Assembly: GCA_027493775.1 (NCBI GenBank)
Contig: JAOSKE010000002.1
Location: 343,435 to 407,434, forward strand
Reading direction: 5' to 3'
Source of the DNA: Kiritimatiellia bacterium
Lineage (GTDB): Bacteria > Verrucomicrobiota > Kiritimatiellia > CAIVKH01
Length of the DNA: 64,000 nucleotides
Each line of letters opens with the position of its first letter. Within the stretch, counting starts at the first letter, position 1. The translations under genes and the position numbers were made by a program. The notes beneath the pieces were generated by a model. The model searched no databases, had not been told where the DNA came from, and saw only the letters and a program-made list of their open reading frames with translations. Shown here one piece after another: positions 48,269-57,970 of the stretch.

Positions 48269-48800
48269 GATTAAAAAGCTCCGTGGCAAAACGGTATCCG
48301 TTATTTGTGGCGCCGTATTCGCCCGGCCAGACCTCAAGCGAGAGAGACCTGCGGCGGGTGAGAACGCCATTTGTCACGATGTCTTCCATAGCTAATTTAT
48401 AGCGAAGCGCGTGATCATAGATACCCTTGGAACCGACAGCCGCAATAAACAATTGTGTGTGTATGCGATCATCAGCAATCACACTCATCTTGTTTGAATC
48501 TTTCCACATGACGTCCTGGCCGCCCGATATGGAGTTCGGCGCAATTGTTTTATAGTTTTTCAACTCCGCCCACGTAACATTCGTCGAATAAAGCGCCGCC
48601 AAATAGCTGTTAAAAACCGTGTCTGCAAAAATCGCGGCATGGGTTTCGTCCGCCGCCTTCTTCTGCTGATCCATCGCCGCCGGCATCAATGCGATGACGG
48701 CAGTCAACCCCACCGCGGCGACCAGCATGGCAAGCGCGGTTTCAACAAGAGAAAAACCCGCGCGGTTGCTCACTTTTTGCCTGGCCATAAGAATGCGCAT
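48255..48800 (-). CDS. GspI-like minor pseudopilin
   Basis: The 181-residue product has leader NRAGFSLVETALAMLVAAVG, cleavage G|FSLVE, Glu +5. It is in the GspI position between the GspG-like and GspJ-like genes. ATG 48800 is used, with 48788 as an alternative; neither has a strong ribosome site. Confidence 0.8.
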   Translation of the reverse strand: MRILMARQKVSNRAGFSLVETALAMLVAAVGLTAVIALMPAAMDQQKKAADETHAAIFADTVFNSYLAALYSTNVTWAELKNYKTIAPNSISGGQDVMWKDSNKMSVIADDRIHTQLFIAAVGSKGIYDHALRYKLAMEDIVTNGVLTRRRSLSLEVWPGEYGATNNGYRFATELFNHGFR

Positions 48801-48808
48801 TTGCGGAG

Positions 48809-49345
48809 TTACTTGAACGAATAGATATTGTCTGTTTCCGTCTTCAGGTCCTTATCAGGGCCACCGCTATAGGCGACACCGGGTGAAAAAACCTTATTTG
48901 TTCCAAGGCCGGTACTTCCGGAGATATCAATAAGGCCATTATAGTTACAGTCCAGCGCCACTCCAAATTGCTCTCCCCAAACATCCTGATACGTGCCGTC
49001 TGTTGCGCCATTGGGAGCCTCAAGGAAAATGATCCGCCGGGCATTGTTCGTTGTCAGCATTGCAATGACCTTTTTAGAGTCAGTGTCTTTGTACTCCCGA
49101 TCATTCCCCCCCTGATCGCCATCGGGGACGGGCAATTTGGAGTACTCGTTGTAATAGGCGCGAATAGCGCTTTCGATACTCTTGGCATCGGCCTGCACGC
49201 GGGCGCGCTTGGCGCGATCAAGGGCCGAGCGCAATGCCGGGGTTAGAATTGCAATAAGAATACCAATAATCGCAATTACGACGAGGAGTTCGATCAGCGT
49301 GAATCCGCGCAGGCGCTTGAATCGTGGTTTTTGATACGTGTTCAT
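48809..49345 (-). CDS. GspG-like pseudopilin 2
   Basis: The 178-residue product has leader RLRGFTLIELLVVIAIIGIL (G|FTLIE). The pilin helix leads to ADAKSIESAIRAYYNEYSKLPVPDG and a C-terminal loop with YSGGPDKDLKTETDNIYSFK. The acidic G-D-rich end is like the calcium site of major pseudopilins. ATG 49345 follows AAGGACAGGA. It is the second of two pilin genes heading the operon. Confidence 0.88.
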   Translation of the reverse strand: MNTYQKPRFKRLRGFTLIELLVVIAIIGILIAILTPALRSALDRAKRARVQADAKSIESAIRAYYNEYSKLPVPDGDQGGNDREYKDTDSKKVIAMLTTNNARRIIFLEAPNGATDGTYQDVWGEQFGVALDCNYNGLIDISGSTGLGTNKVFSPGVAYSGGPDKDLKTETDNIYSFK

Positions 49346-49366
49346 TCCTGTCCTTCCACTAATAAA

Positions 49367-49834
49367 TCAGTAACTTCCATCCCCGGACTCAACGATGTTG
49401 GTCATATCCGGCCCGTTTGACCACACGCGGTATTTATAGTTATTGGAAAAAGCGTACTGATAAGGGCGACCCCAGGGGTCCATCCCATCCATTTTAGCTA
49501 AGTATTTGAGGCTGTTGGTATCAATGGCGCCCGGATAAGTGAGCTGCATGACCTCTTCGATAAATTTCTTGTCGGTGACGGGAATGCTGAGCTTTTTGGG
49601 ATCGTAGTACATTCCGTTTTGGATACGGTACTCTTCAAGAGCAGTTTTGATGCGCTCGATCTCTGAAATAGCCTTGGAGCGAGCCGATTTCCGTCCGGCA
49701 TAGCCCGAAATGCCGATGATCATCCCCACCAAAATCCCGATAATCGCCACGACGACAAGGAGTTCCACGAGGGTGAAACCTTGGGGTCGGCGTTTTGCGG
49801 CTGGCTGCATGGTAAAGCCTTTTTTATTCATCAT
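49367..49834 (-). CDS. GspG-like pseudopilin 1
   Basis: The product is about 155 residues from ATG 49834 (MMNKKGF), or 147 from ATG 49810. The leader RRPQGFTLVELLVVVAIIGI shows G|FTLVE. The helix continues to AISEIERIKTALEEYRIQNG, and the C-terminus MDPWGRPYQYAFSNNYKYRV... has the DPWG(R/N)PY block typical of GspG, then SNGPDMTNIVESGDG. It is the first gene of the pseudopilin operon and likely the major pseudopilin. Confidence 0.88.
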   Translation of the reverse strand: MMNKKGFTMQPAAKRRPQGFTLVELLVVVAIIGILVGMIIGISGYAGRKSARSKAISEIERIKTALEEYRIQNGMYYDPKKLSIPVTDKKFIEEVMQLTYPGAIDTNSLKYLAKMDGMDPWGRPYQYAFSNNYKYRVWSNGPDMTNIVESGDGSY

Positions 49835-50012
49835 CTTTGGCCCTAGGGCGCTGATGGATAACAATACACGGACGAACTGAAACGGGAAAGTAGTTTTCGT
49901 ATTTTGAGGGTATTTGCCTTGTCGTAATCCCTGTAGCCGCCCCGCCATAGCCTTCGGCGACGGCGGACGCATTGAGGGCGCTGAATGAACAACACGTCGA
50001 AATATCGTTTTA

Positions 50013-50139
50013 GGTAGGGCCCGACCGCCGGGCGGGCCTGAACGTTCACGATAAATCCACACGCGCCGTAATTTGGATTATTCCCCTTCGGTCGCAACCC
50101 CCACATCCCCTGCGGCGCGCCCAGCGGTCGCGCCCTACC
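50013..50139. repeat. REPIN-like doublet repeat, copy 2
   Basis: The 127-bp unit begins GGTAGGGCCCGACCGC and ends GCGGTCGCGCCCTACC. Its halves are inverted relative to each other. Confidence 0.78.
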
Positions 50140-50180
50140 TTCAGAAATCACAATTCGCGTCCATTCGTGGTTAAAAATCC

Positions 50181-50708
50181 TCCCCTCCATCCCCCTTCCG
50201 CGTTCTTCCGCGTATTTTCGTGGTTAAAATCGATTATGCCAAGCGCTATACAGTTCGTCTTTGGGGTAGGGCCGGATCGCCGAGCCGGCCTGAACGTTCA
50301 CGATTAACCGCGCCCGTTCCAAATTGGCTTGTTATTCCCCTTCGGTTGTGAACCCCACAGCTCCCCCGGCGCGCCTGGCGGTCGCGCCCTACCTTCAAAA
50401 ATCACAATTCGTGTCCATTCGTGTCCATTCGTGGTTAAAAATCCTCCCCTCCATCCCCCTTCCGCGTTCTTCCGCGTATTTTCGTGGTTAAAATCGATTA
50501 TGCCAAGCGCTATACAGTTCGTCTTTGGGGTAGGGCCGGATCGCCGAGCCGGCCTGAACGTTCACGATTAACCGCGCCCGTTCCAAATTGGCTTGTTATT
50601 CCCCTTCGGTTGTGAACCCCACAGCTCCCCCGGCGCGCCTGGCGGTCGCGCCCTACCTTCAAAAATCACAATTCGTGTCCATTCGTGTCCATTCGTGGTT
50701 AAAAATCC
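50181..50708. repeat. Perfect 264-bp tandem duplication
   Basis: 50181-50444 and 50445-50708 are identical as read. Each unit contains one doublet repeat (50265-50393 and 50529-50657). Identity over 264 bp means a very recent duplication or an assembly artefact. Confidence 0.9.
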
Positions 50709-50971
50709 TCCCCCATCACGCTCCACCTTTTGTGCCTTTTGTGCTTTTTGTGGTTAAATACCTCCCCCGCGGCGCGCCTGGCAGTCGCGCCCTACCCTCC
50801 TCAACACAATCGGGAGCAACACGACAAATCCCTTTCCGCGTCATTCCGCGTTTTCCGGTTAAAAATTCATCACGCCGCTATTTCAATACGGACGGGTGCG
50901 CATCGGCGCCTTTTCTTTGACAGCGCCGAAGTGGTGAAGCATAGTGCTTTGCGAGGAGTATGGTGTCGGGA

Positions 50972-51841
50972 ATGGCGATTGTGACGAGTATGGATGAGAA
51001 TTTAAGGGATGTGCGCGCACTGATCGGGCGCTATATTGAGCGCACGGTGCTGCAAAAACTGACGGATGATCCGGCCTCTCTGGTGGCCAGCGGCAAAATG
51101 CTGCGCTCGCGCCTTATCTTTAATGTAGGGCCGGCGGCGGGGGTTCCGCATACAACCCTGGTTCATGCAGCAGCAGCGGTGGAAATGGTACACGGGGCGA
51201 GTCTCCTGCATGATGACGTGATTGATGGTGGCTATCTGCGCCGCGGTGCGCCGACGTTTTGGGTGGAACGCGGAATCCCGGGTGCGATCCTCATCGGCGA
51301 TATGCTCCTCTTTAAAGCGGTCGAGGTGATGTGCGACGCGGAAAATGGGCGATTGGTGCCCCTGCTGGTGAAACTCACAGGTGAGGTATGCGACGCGGAG
51401 TCGGAGCAGGAGCTGCTGCTGCGCGGAAAGGCGCCAAGCTGGGACAATGTGGTCAACATCGCCCGCCGCAAGACGGGAGCTCTTTTCGCGTTCGCGGCCG
51501 GGGCGTGCGCGGGGGCAAATACGGCGCTGAAGTCCACGCTCGTGGAAAGCGGGTACGCGGTGGGAACGGCTTATCAACTCGCGGACGATATTCTGGATGC
51601 GAATGGGACGGAGGATGTCTCGGGCAAGAGCCTGGGCAGCGATGAGGCGCGCGGCAAGACTGCGGTGGGCGCACTGAGCGTCCGAGAGCAAGTCGGGGCG
51701 GTCAGCTATATTGATACGCTTTGCCGCCAGGCCGAGGGCGCGCTGTTGGGGTATCCGGCCATTCACGAGGCGTGGCGCTGTTTCATGGATGCGGATATGC
51801 GTCCCGCGCTTCGCAAACACGTCGCCGTTCCGGCGAAGTGA
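50972..51841 (+). CDS. Polyprenyl (isoprenyl) diphosphate synthase
   Basis: The product is about 289 residues from ATG 50972; an ATG at 50960 sits too close to GAGGAG. It condenses isopentenyl diphosphate onto allylic diphosphates. The first Asp-rich motif is LLHDDVIDGGYLRRG (about 76-90) with DDxxD followed by the Arg pair. The second is YQLADDILD (about 205-213). The small size and missing residues around the GKMLRSRL block fit the heptaprenyl/octaprenyl synthase group. It is likely to make the quinone side chain, which fits its position just before the Na+-NQR operon. Chain length is not determinable here. Confidence 0.88.
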   Translation: MAIVTSMDENLRDVRALIGRYIERTVLQKLTDDPASLVASGKMLRSRLIFNVGPAAGVPHTTLVHAAAAVEMVHGASLLHDDVIDGGYLRRGAPTFWVERGIPGAILIGDMLLFKAVEVMCDAENGRLVPLLVKLTGEVCDAESEQELLLRGKAPSWDNVVNIARRKTGALFAFAAGACAGANTALKSTLVESGYAVGTAYQLADDILDANGTEDVSGKSLGSDEARGKTAVGALSVREQVGAVSYIDTLCRQAEGALLGYPAIHEAWRCFMDADMRPALRKHVAVPAK

Positions 51842-52044
51842 CCGCGGGGCGACGCGGTGCGAATTTCTCGGCTGCGGTTTGACGCGGGCCAATTCGCAGT
51901 CATTGCGCGGTTAAACTTTTTTTCCGCCGGCTCGCAGCCGAAAAATGCTTTCAAATGGTTGACATCGCAAAGCAAAGCGGTACTCTGCGGCAATTTTCAG
52001 GTCACCTGGGGCGACCGATGCAGTACGCTGCTAGAGGACAATTT

Positions 52045-53415
52045 ATGGCATCATTCAGTATTCGCAAGGGACTTAAGATCAAGTTGGTTGGCGCACCGGA
52101 GCCGACCATTACCGATGCGCCGGATTCGGCGACTGTAGCTGTGGCGCCAGCGGAATTCGGGCCGATTAAATTGCGGCTTGATGTGAAGGAAGGCGATCAC
52201 GTCAAACGCGGGCAACCACTTTTTCACGATAAACATACACCGGCCTTTCGCGGTGTCGCTCCCGCAGCAGGTGTGGTTTCAACCATCGAATATGGTGCGC
52301 GCCGTACGGTGCGACGCATTGTGATTACGCGCGATGAAAATGACGTGGCAGAGTCGTATCCGCGTCTGGACCCGACGGGTGCGCGCACAATGGAGCGCGG
52401 GGCGCTGCTGGAATTGTTACAGAACACCGGGTTGTTGGCGTTGATCCGCCAGCGTCCGTTCGGAAAAACAGCGGATGCCGAGGCCACGCCGAAGTCCATC
52501 TTCGTCAACGGGATGGCGAGTGCGCCGTTCACGGCAGATATCAATGTTGTTATTAAAGGACGCGAGATTGCGTTCCAAGCCGGGCTGGATGCGCTGACGC
52601 GCCTGACGGACGGCAAGGTGTTTCTCTGTCTGAACGGCGATGCAACAAACGCGGCGGCCTTGACGGACGCCCGGAATGTTGAGGTTCACACCTTTGTCGG
52701 CCCGCATCCGTCGGGCAACACGAGTGTACACATCAGCAAGCTGGCGCCGATGGCGCCGACGGATGTTGTCTGGACGATCACTGCGGTGGATTTGTTGCAA
52801 ATCGGCCATTTGTTGCTGAACGGCGAGGTGCCGTCGCACCGTATTATTGCCCTGGGCGGGCCCGGCGTTGCAGAGGGCGCTCGACGCTATTACCGTGCGC
52901 GTGTCGGGCTGCCGCTGAAGACACTGCTCGATGGCAGGCTCGCCGACGGCGAGCTGCGTGTGGTGCGCGGCGATGTGTTAAGCGGCACGATCGCGGATTC
53001 GGACGATGTTGTTCGCCTTCTCGACACGGGCTACACCGTGCTGCCGGAAGACCGCGAGCGCCACGTGTTCGGCTGGATGATGCCGGGCTTCACGTTCTAC
53101 AGCGCCTCGCGTTCGTTTGCCTCGCGCTGGTTCGGCGGGTTGCGCCGCGCGTGGGCGTTGGGCACCAATCAGCACGGCGAATTGCGTCCGATGGTGTTGA
53201 CGGGCCTGTATGACAAGTACATGCCGATGAATATTTTGGTGGATTATGTGGTGCGCGCGGTGTTGGCGCACGACACGGATGAGGCGATCAAGCTCGGGAT
53301 TCTCGAGACGTTGCCGGAGGATTACGCGCTCTGCGCGTTTGTCTGCCCGTCGAAGATGGATTTGATGGGGATTATCCGCCAGGGACTCGCGGATATCGAA
53401 AAAGAGGGAATCTAA
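52045..53415 (+). CDS. nqrA: Na+-translocating NADH:quinone reductase subunit A
   Basis: The 456-residue product is the quinone-associated soluble subunit of the six-subunit Na+-NQR, which moves Na+ outward as NADH reduces quinone. The N-terminal MASFSIRKGLKIKLVGAPEP and IKLRLDVKEGDHVKRGQPLF (lipoyl-like hairpin) are typical. Later GPHPSGNTSVHI and ALCAFVCPSKMDLMGIIRQGL match the family end. ATG 52045 follows AGAGGA. The first gene of the operon; nqrB starts 2 bp after the stop. Confidence 0.95.
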   Translation: MASFSIRKGLKIKLVGAPEPTITDAPDSATVAVAPAEFGPIKLRLDVKEGDHVKRGQPLFHDKHTPAFRGVAPAAGVVSTIEYGARRTVRRIVITRDENDVAESYPRLDPTGARTMERGALLELLQNTGLLALIRQRPFGKTADAEATPKSIFVNGMASAPFTADINVVIKGREIAFQAGLDALTRLTDGKVFLCLNGDATNAAALTDARNVEVHTFVGPHPSGNTSVHISKLAPMAPTDVVWTITAVDLLQIGHLLLNGEVPSHRIIALGGPGVAEGARRYYRARVGLPLKTLLDGRLADGELRVVRGDVLSGTIADSDDVVRLLDTGYTVLPEDRERHVFGWMMPGFTFYSASRSFASRWFGGLRRAWALGTNQHGELRPMVLTGLYDKYMPMNILVDYVVRAVLAHDTDEAIKLGILETLPEDYALCAFVCPSKMDLMGIIRQGLADIEKEGI

Positions 53416-53417
53416 AC

Positions 53418-54614
53418 GTGAAGAAACTTCTCGAACGGCACATCGAATGGCTGCGTCCATTCTTCCAGCCCGGCGGCAAGCTCCAGTGGCTTTATCCACT
53501 GCATGAGGCAAACGAGACCTTCCTGCTGACGCCCGCCGAGGTGACGCACGGGGCGCCGCACGTTCGCGATCAAATTGACCTCAAGCGCGTGATGATTATG
53601 GTGGTGCTCGCGTTGATTCCGGCCACGCTTTTCGGCATCTATAACGCGGGTTATCAGTTCAATCTGGCAAACGTGGTTGAGGGCGCGGACTTTTGGGATC
53701 ATGTGATCAAGGGTCTGTGGTTGTGCCTGCCGATCATCCTCGTTTCCTACGCGGTCGGCGGTTTCTGGGAGGTGCTTTTCGCGCTGATTCGCAAGCATCC
53801 GGTGAGCGAAGGCTTCCTCGTCACGGGTCTGCTGTTCCCACTTACGCTGCCCCCCACTCAACCGCTCTGGCAGGTGGCGATGGGCGTCACGTTCGGCACG
53901 GTGATCGGCAAGGAGATTTTCGGCGGCACCGGCTTCAACGTGCTGAACCCCGCGCTAACCGCGCGTGCGTTCCTCTATTTCGCCTATCCCGTCAGCATCT
54001 CCGGCGATGTCTGGGTGCCGCTGGTGAAGGGCGGCCCGATTGCGGAAGGATTCTCTGGCGCAACCCCCTTGGGTATCGGCGCGGCAGCGTCTGTGGGCAC
54101 GGAAAGTTTTGTGGATACGTTGAGCAACGCGGGATATACGCTGAAGACCCTGTTTTTCGGCTTGCATCCGGGCAGTATCGGAGAGACCTCGATGGTCGCA
54201 ATTCTGATCGGGCTGGTGATTCTGATGATTTCAGGCATCGCCTCGTGGCGCATCATCCTCAGCGGCCTGCTCGGCCTGACCTTCGCCTCAACCATCTTTC
54301 AACACTTCGCGGGTGGCCCGAATTTGAAGGTGCTGGCGGAACTTCCCTTCTATTATCAGGCAATGATCGGCAGCTTCGCGTTCGGTCTCGTCTTCATGGC
54401 GACCGACCCGGTTTCGGCAACGGCTACCAATCCTGGAAAATGGGTGTATGGTTTTCTGATCGGCGCACTGATTGTTGCGATTCGAGTATCCAACCCGGCG
54501 TATCCTGAAGCGACTATGTTGGTCATTCTATTCATGAACATCATGGCACCATTGATTGATCACATCGTGTTGCAGGCCCACATCAAGCGGAGAAATCGTC
54601 ATGTCCACGCCTAA
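53418..54614 (+). CDS. nqrB: Na+-NQR subunit B
   Basis: The 398-residue integral membrane subunit has about ten helices. FSGATPLG (about 213-220) holds the Thr that carries covalent FMN, attached by ApbE (encoded downstream). PVSEGFLVTGLLFPLTLPP and GKEIFGGTGFNVLNPALTARAFLYFAYP are family landmarks. It carries the Na+ path and quinone chemistry together with D and E. It overlaps nqrC by 14 bp. Confidence 0.96.
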   Translation: MKKLLERHIEWLRPFFQPGGKLQWLYPLHEANETFLLTPAEVTHGAPHVRDQIDLKRVMIMVVLALIPATLFGIYNAGYQFNLANVVEGADFWDHVIKGLWLCLPIILVSYAVGGFWEVLFALIRKHPVSEGFLVTGLLFPLTLPPTQPLWQVAMGVTFGTVIGKEIFGGTGFNVLNPALTARAFLYFAYPVSISGDVWVPLVKGGPIAEGFSGATPLGIGAAASVGTESFVDTLSNAGYTLKTLFFGLHPGSIGETSMVAILIGLVILMISGIASWRIILSGLLGLTFASTIFQHFAGGPNLKVLAELPFYYQAMIGSFAFGLVFMATDPVSATATNPGKWVYGFLIGALIVAIRVSNPAYPEATMLVILFMNIMAPLIDHIVLQAHIKRRNRHVHA

Positions 54615-55305
54615 GGGTGATTCTTTCGTCGTACTCTTTGCGACCATTGTCTGCCTTGTTTGCAGCATTCTTCTCGCGACGGCCGCCTCGTCGTTAAAAA
54701 CAGCGCAGGACTACAACGTGGAGTTGGACCGACGCCTGAACGTCATCAAGGCCTTCGGCGTGCCGACTCGCGGCGAGGATGGGAAAAAAATTTCGAGCAG
54801 CGCCATTGATAAATATTTCGCGGACAACATCAGCGAAATTTGGGTGGACGGCACAACCGGCGAGGAAGTCGCCTCGCGTGAAGACGCAAAGGAGCCGCTG
54901 CAGCTCTTCGTGTGGCGCGAAGATGGAAAGATCACGAAGTACGCATTTCCCATTTCCGGCAAGGGCCTCTGGTCCACGATCTATGGCTATATGTCACTCG
55001 ACGCGGACTTGAGCACGATTATCGGCGCGACCTTCTACAAACACGGCGAAACCGCGGGCCTGGGCGCCGAAATCGAAAAGGACTGGTTCCAGAACAACTG
55101 GAAGGGTAAGAAGGTTTTTGAGGACGGCAAGCGCCTTCACTTTGAGGTCACGAAGGGCCGTGTGTCCGACAAATATCCGAATGGAAACGATCATGCGGTG
55201 GACGGAATCAGCGGCGCGACGCTGACTGGCAACGGCGTGACCCGTTTTGTGAACGCCGATCTGGACAAGTACGAGGCTTACTTCAAATTGCACCGAGGGA
55301 CATAA
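54601..55305 (+). CDS. nqrC: Na+-NQR subunit C
   Basis: The 234-residue subunit has one N-terminal membrane helix (VVLFATIVCLVCSILLATAAS) and a periplasmic domain. GISGATLTGNGVTR holds the second covalent FMN-Thr (SGATLT). ATG 54601 follows GCGGAGA. The nqrB stop lies inside it, so translation is coupled. Confidence 0.95.
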   Translation: MSTPKGDSFVVLFATIVCLVCSILLATAASSLKTAQDYNVELDRRLNVIKAFGVPTRGEDGKKISSSAIDKYFADNISEIWVDGTTGEEVASREDAKEPLQLFVWREDGKITKYAFPISGKGLWSTIYGYMSLDADLSTIIGATFYKHGETAGLGAEIEKDWFQNNWKGKKVFEDGKRLHFEVTKGRVSDKYPNGNDHAVDGISGATLTGNGVTRFVNADLDKYEAYFKLHRGT

Positions 55306-55316
55306 CGAGGAACCCC

Positions 55317-55931
55317 ATGGCAACATCCATCAAAAAGGTCATTGTTGACCCTCTATCAGAAAACAATCCGATCACGGTTCAAATTCTGGGCATCTGCTCA
55401 TCGCTCGCCGTAACCACGCAGGTGGATACGGCGTTCGCGATGTCCGTCGGCCTGACGCTGGTCACGGCGTTTTCCAACCTCGTGATTTCCGCGATGCGCA
55501 ACTTCATTCCGAGCAAAATCCGCATCATCATTGAGCTGGCCGTCGTTTCGACGCTGGTGATTGTGACCGATCAGATTTTGCGTGCGTACTTCTTTGAGCT
55601 GAGCCGCCAGATGAGCGTGTTCGTCGGCTTGATCATCACCAACTGTATCGTGATGGGCCGTCTTGAAGCCTTTGCGTTGCAGAATCCGCCGGGCATTTCC
55701 TTCCTCGACGGTATCGGCAACGGACTCGGCTACAGCGCGATCTTGATGACCGTCGGCAGTATCCGCGAAATTCTCGGCAAAGGCTCGTGGGGCGGAATTG
55801 TGCTGATGCCGCAGAGCTATATGGATCACGGTTTGAACGGTCTGATGGTGCTCGCCCCCGGCGCGTTCCTCTGCCTGGGCCTGATCATTTGGATTCAGCG
55901 CACGTTGATCAAAAAATACGAGACGGATTAA
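55317..55931 (+). CDS. nqrD: Na+-NQR subunit D
   Basis: The 204-residue, six-helix membrane subunit (NENNPITVQILGICSSLAVT-like start; FVGLIITNCIVMGRLEAFAL). Conserved Cys residues in the half-channels (GICSS and TNCIV) coordinate an Fe centre with NqrE. The start follows AACGAGGAA. Confidence 0.95.
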   Translation: MATSIKKVIVDPLSENNPITVQILGICSSLAVTTQVDTAFAMSVGLTLVTAFSNLVISAMRNFIPSKIRIIIELAVVSTLVIVTDQILRAYFFELSRQMSVFVGLIITNCIVMGRLEAFALQNPPGISFLDGIGNGLGYSAILMTVGSIREILGKGSWGGIVLMPQSYMDHGLNGLMVLAPGAFLCLGLIIWIQRTLIKKYETD

Positions 55932-55943
55932 GGGATTCCCACC

Positions 55944-56558
55944 ATGGAACTTTTCAATCTAGCCATTCGAAACATCTTCATCGAAAACATCCTGCTTTCG
56001 ACCTTCTTGGGCATGTGCTCCTTTTTGGCCTGCTCGAAGAAGGTTGAAACCGCGACGGGTCTCGGCATGGCCGTCGTGTTCGTCCAAACCATCACGGCTC
56101 CCGTCAACTGGCTCATCCTCAACTACCTGCTCGCCCCTGGCGCGCTGGCATGGACGGGAATCCCCGCGTTGGCGAGCATGGACTTGACGTTTTTGAACTT
56201 CATCACCTTCATTTCCACCATCGCGTTCATGACGCAGATCGTCGAAATGACCCTGGATAAGTTCGTTCCCTCTCTCTACAACTCGCTGGGCATTTTCCTC
56301 CCGCTGATTGCGGTGAATTGCGCGATTCTCGGCGGCTCGCTCTTCATGGCGGAACGCTCCTACACCTTCCCGCAGACCATGGTGTATGGGTTCTCCTCCG
56401 GCGCAGGCTGGGCGCTGGCGATCATCTCCCTCGCCGCCATCCGCAAAAAGTTGCGCTACTCCAATATCCCGAACGGACTCAAGGGCCTTGGCATCGCAAT
56501 GATTGTCACCGGCCTGATGGCGCTCGGGTTTATGACCTTCACCGGCGTCAACATGTAA
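55944..56558 (+). CDS. nqrE: Na+-NQR subunit E
   Basis: The 204-residue membrane subunit is the inverted-topology relative of Nqr[15 protein letters not shown] and [17 protein letters not shown] carry the matching Cys ligands for the membrane Fe centre. It lies 12 bp after nqrD. Confidence 0.95.
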   Translation: MELFNLAIRNIFIENILLSTFLGMCSFLACSKKVETATGLGMAVVFVQTITAPVNWLILNYLLAPGALAWTGIPALASMDLTFLNFITFISTIAFMTQIVEMTLDKFVPSLYNSLGIFLPLIAVNCAILGGSLFMAERSYTFPQTMVYGFSSGAGWALAIISLAAIRKKLRYSNIPNGLKGLGIAMIVTGLMALGFMTFTGVNM

Positions 56559-56567
56559 GGCACCGCC

Positions 56568-57792
56568 ATGGATATTATCTACGTTTCAACAAGCGTTTTC
56601 ATTTTCACCGGCCTGATCTTGTTGCTGGTGTTCGGCATCATCTGGGCTTCCAAGAAGCTCACCCCGTCCGGCTCCGTCAAAGTCAGCATCAACGACGGCC
56701 AGAAAGTTCTCGAAGTCCAACCCGGCAAGAGCCTTCTCGGCACACTCGCCGATGAGAAAATTTTTTCTCCCCTCCGCCTGCGGCGGCATGGGCACCTGTG
56801 CAATGTGCAAATGCGACGTGCTCTCCGGCGGCGGCTCGATTCTGCCGACGGAAACCGGCCACATCAGCAAACAGGCCGCAAAACAGGGCCAGCGTCTCGC
56901 CTGTCAGGTGAAGGTCAAGAACGACATCTCCATCCACGTCCCGCCGGAAATGCTGGAGATCAAGAAATTCGAAGGCACCGTGCGCTCGAACCGCAACGTG
57001 GCGACGTTTATCAAAGAATTCATTGTGGACTTGCCGCCGGGCGTGAATCTCAACTTCCAGGCCGGGGGCTACATCCAAATTGACATCCCGACCTACAACA
57101 TCAAGTTCAGCGACTTTGCGATCGAAGAAAAATACCGCGACGCTTGGGAAAAGTTCAAGCTGTTCGATCTTTCCTGCGTCAACGAAGAACCCGCCTTTCG
57201 CGCTTATTCGATGGGCAACCATCCCGCCGAAGGCAATCGCGTAATGCTCAATGTCCGCATTGCCACGCCGCCGCCGAAGATGCCCGACATCAAGCCCGGC
57301 ATCGCATCCACATACATCTTCAACCTGAAGCCCGGCGACAAGGTTTGGATCAGCGGCCCGTTCGGCGAATTCTTTGCCAAGGACACGGACAAGGAAATGG
57401 TGTACATCGGCGGCGGCGCGGGAATGGCCCCGTTGCGCAGCCACATCATGGATTTGTTCCACACCAAGAAGACCACCCGCAAGGTGTCCTACTGGTACGG
57501 CGCGCGCTCCATGCGCGAAATGTTCTATGAGCAGGACTTCCGCGACATCGAAAAGGAGTTTCCGAACTTCAAGTTCCATGTCGCCCTCAGCGAACCGCTG
57601 CCCGAGGACAACTGGACCGGCGCCAAGGGCTTCATTCACCAGGTTCTTCTCGAAAACTATCTCAAGAATCACCCAGACCCGGCCGAGGTCGAATACTACA
57701 TGTGCGGCCCGCCTCCGATGATCGCGGCAGTGAACAAGATGCTCTACGATCTCGGCGTCGAAAAGGAACAGATCGCATACGACGAGTTTTGA
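56568..57792 (+). CDS. nqrF: Na+-NQR subunit F, NADH-oxidising (frameshift in T6 at 56761-56766)
   Basis: NqrF accepts electrons from NADH. An N-terminal membrane helix ([20 protein letters not shown]) is followed by a [2Fe-2S] ferredoxin domain with [16 protein letters not shown] and a later LACQVKV, then FAD ([10 protein letters not shown]) and NADH ([25 protein letters not shown]) domains. The frame breaks at TTTTTT (56761-56766) just before the Cys cluster. Removing one T gives [16 protein letters not shown] and exactly 407 residues, the family length. As the operon is otherwise complete, an error in the sequence is likely. Confidence 0.94.
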
Positions 57793-57970
57793 TGCCAGAT
57801 GGGCGCAGACGTCGCGCGCCGTTGGAGTTGATCCCGGAGAAGCGCGGATTTTAATGCCGTGCCCGGCGAGAGTTTTTTAACCGCAAGGAACGCAAGGGAA
57901 ATGGCAAAACATAATCGCTGCATGATTCGCGATTAACTTCCACGCCACCGCGACAACCGCTCTTCCTCCA
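57793..57970. other. Short gap between nqrF and apbE
   Basis: No gene here. AACCGCAAGGAACGCAAGGG resembles the genome's simple intergenic repeats. Confidence 0.4.

Larger units (their letters stand above)
49835..50971. repeat. Repeat-dense gap between pseudopilin operon and polyprenyl synthetase
   Basis: These 1.1 kb carry three doublet GC-rich repeats, a half copy, repeated CATTCGTGGTTAAAAATCC stretches, and a perfect tandem duplication of 264 bp. No gene is credible. Confidence 0.75.
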
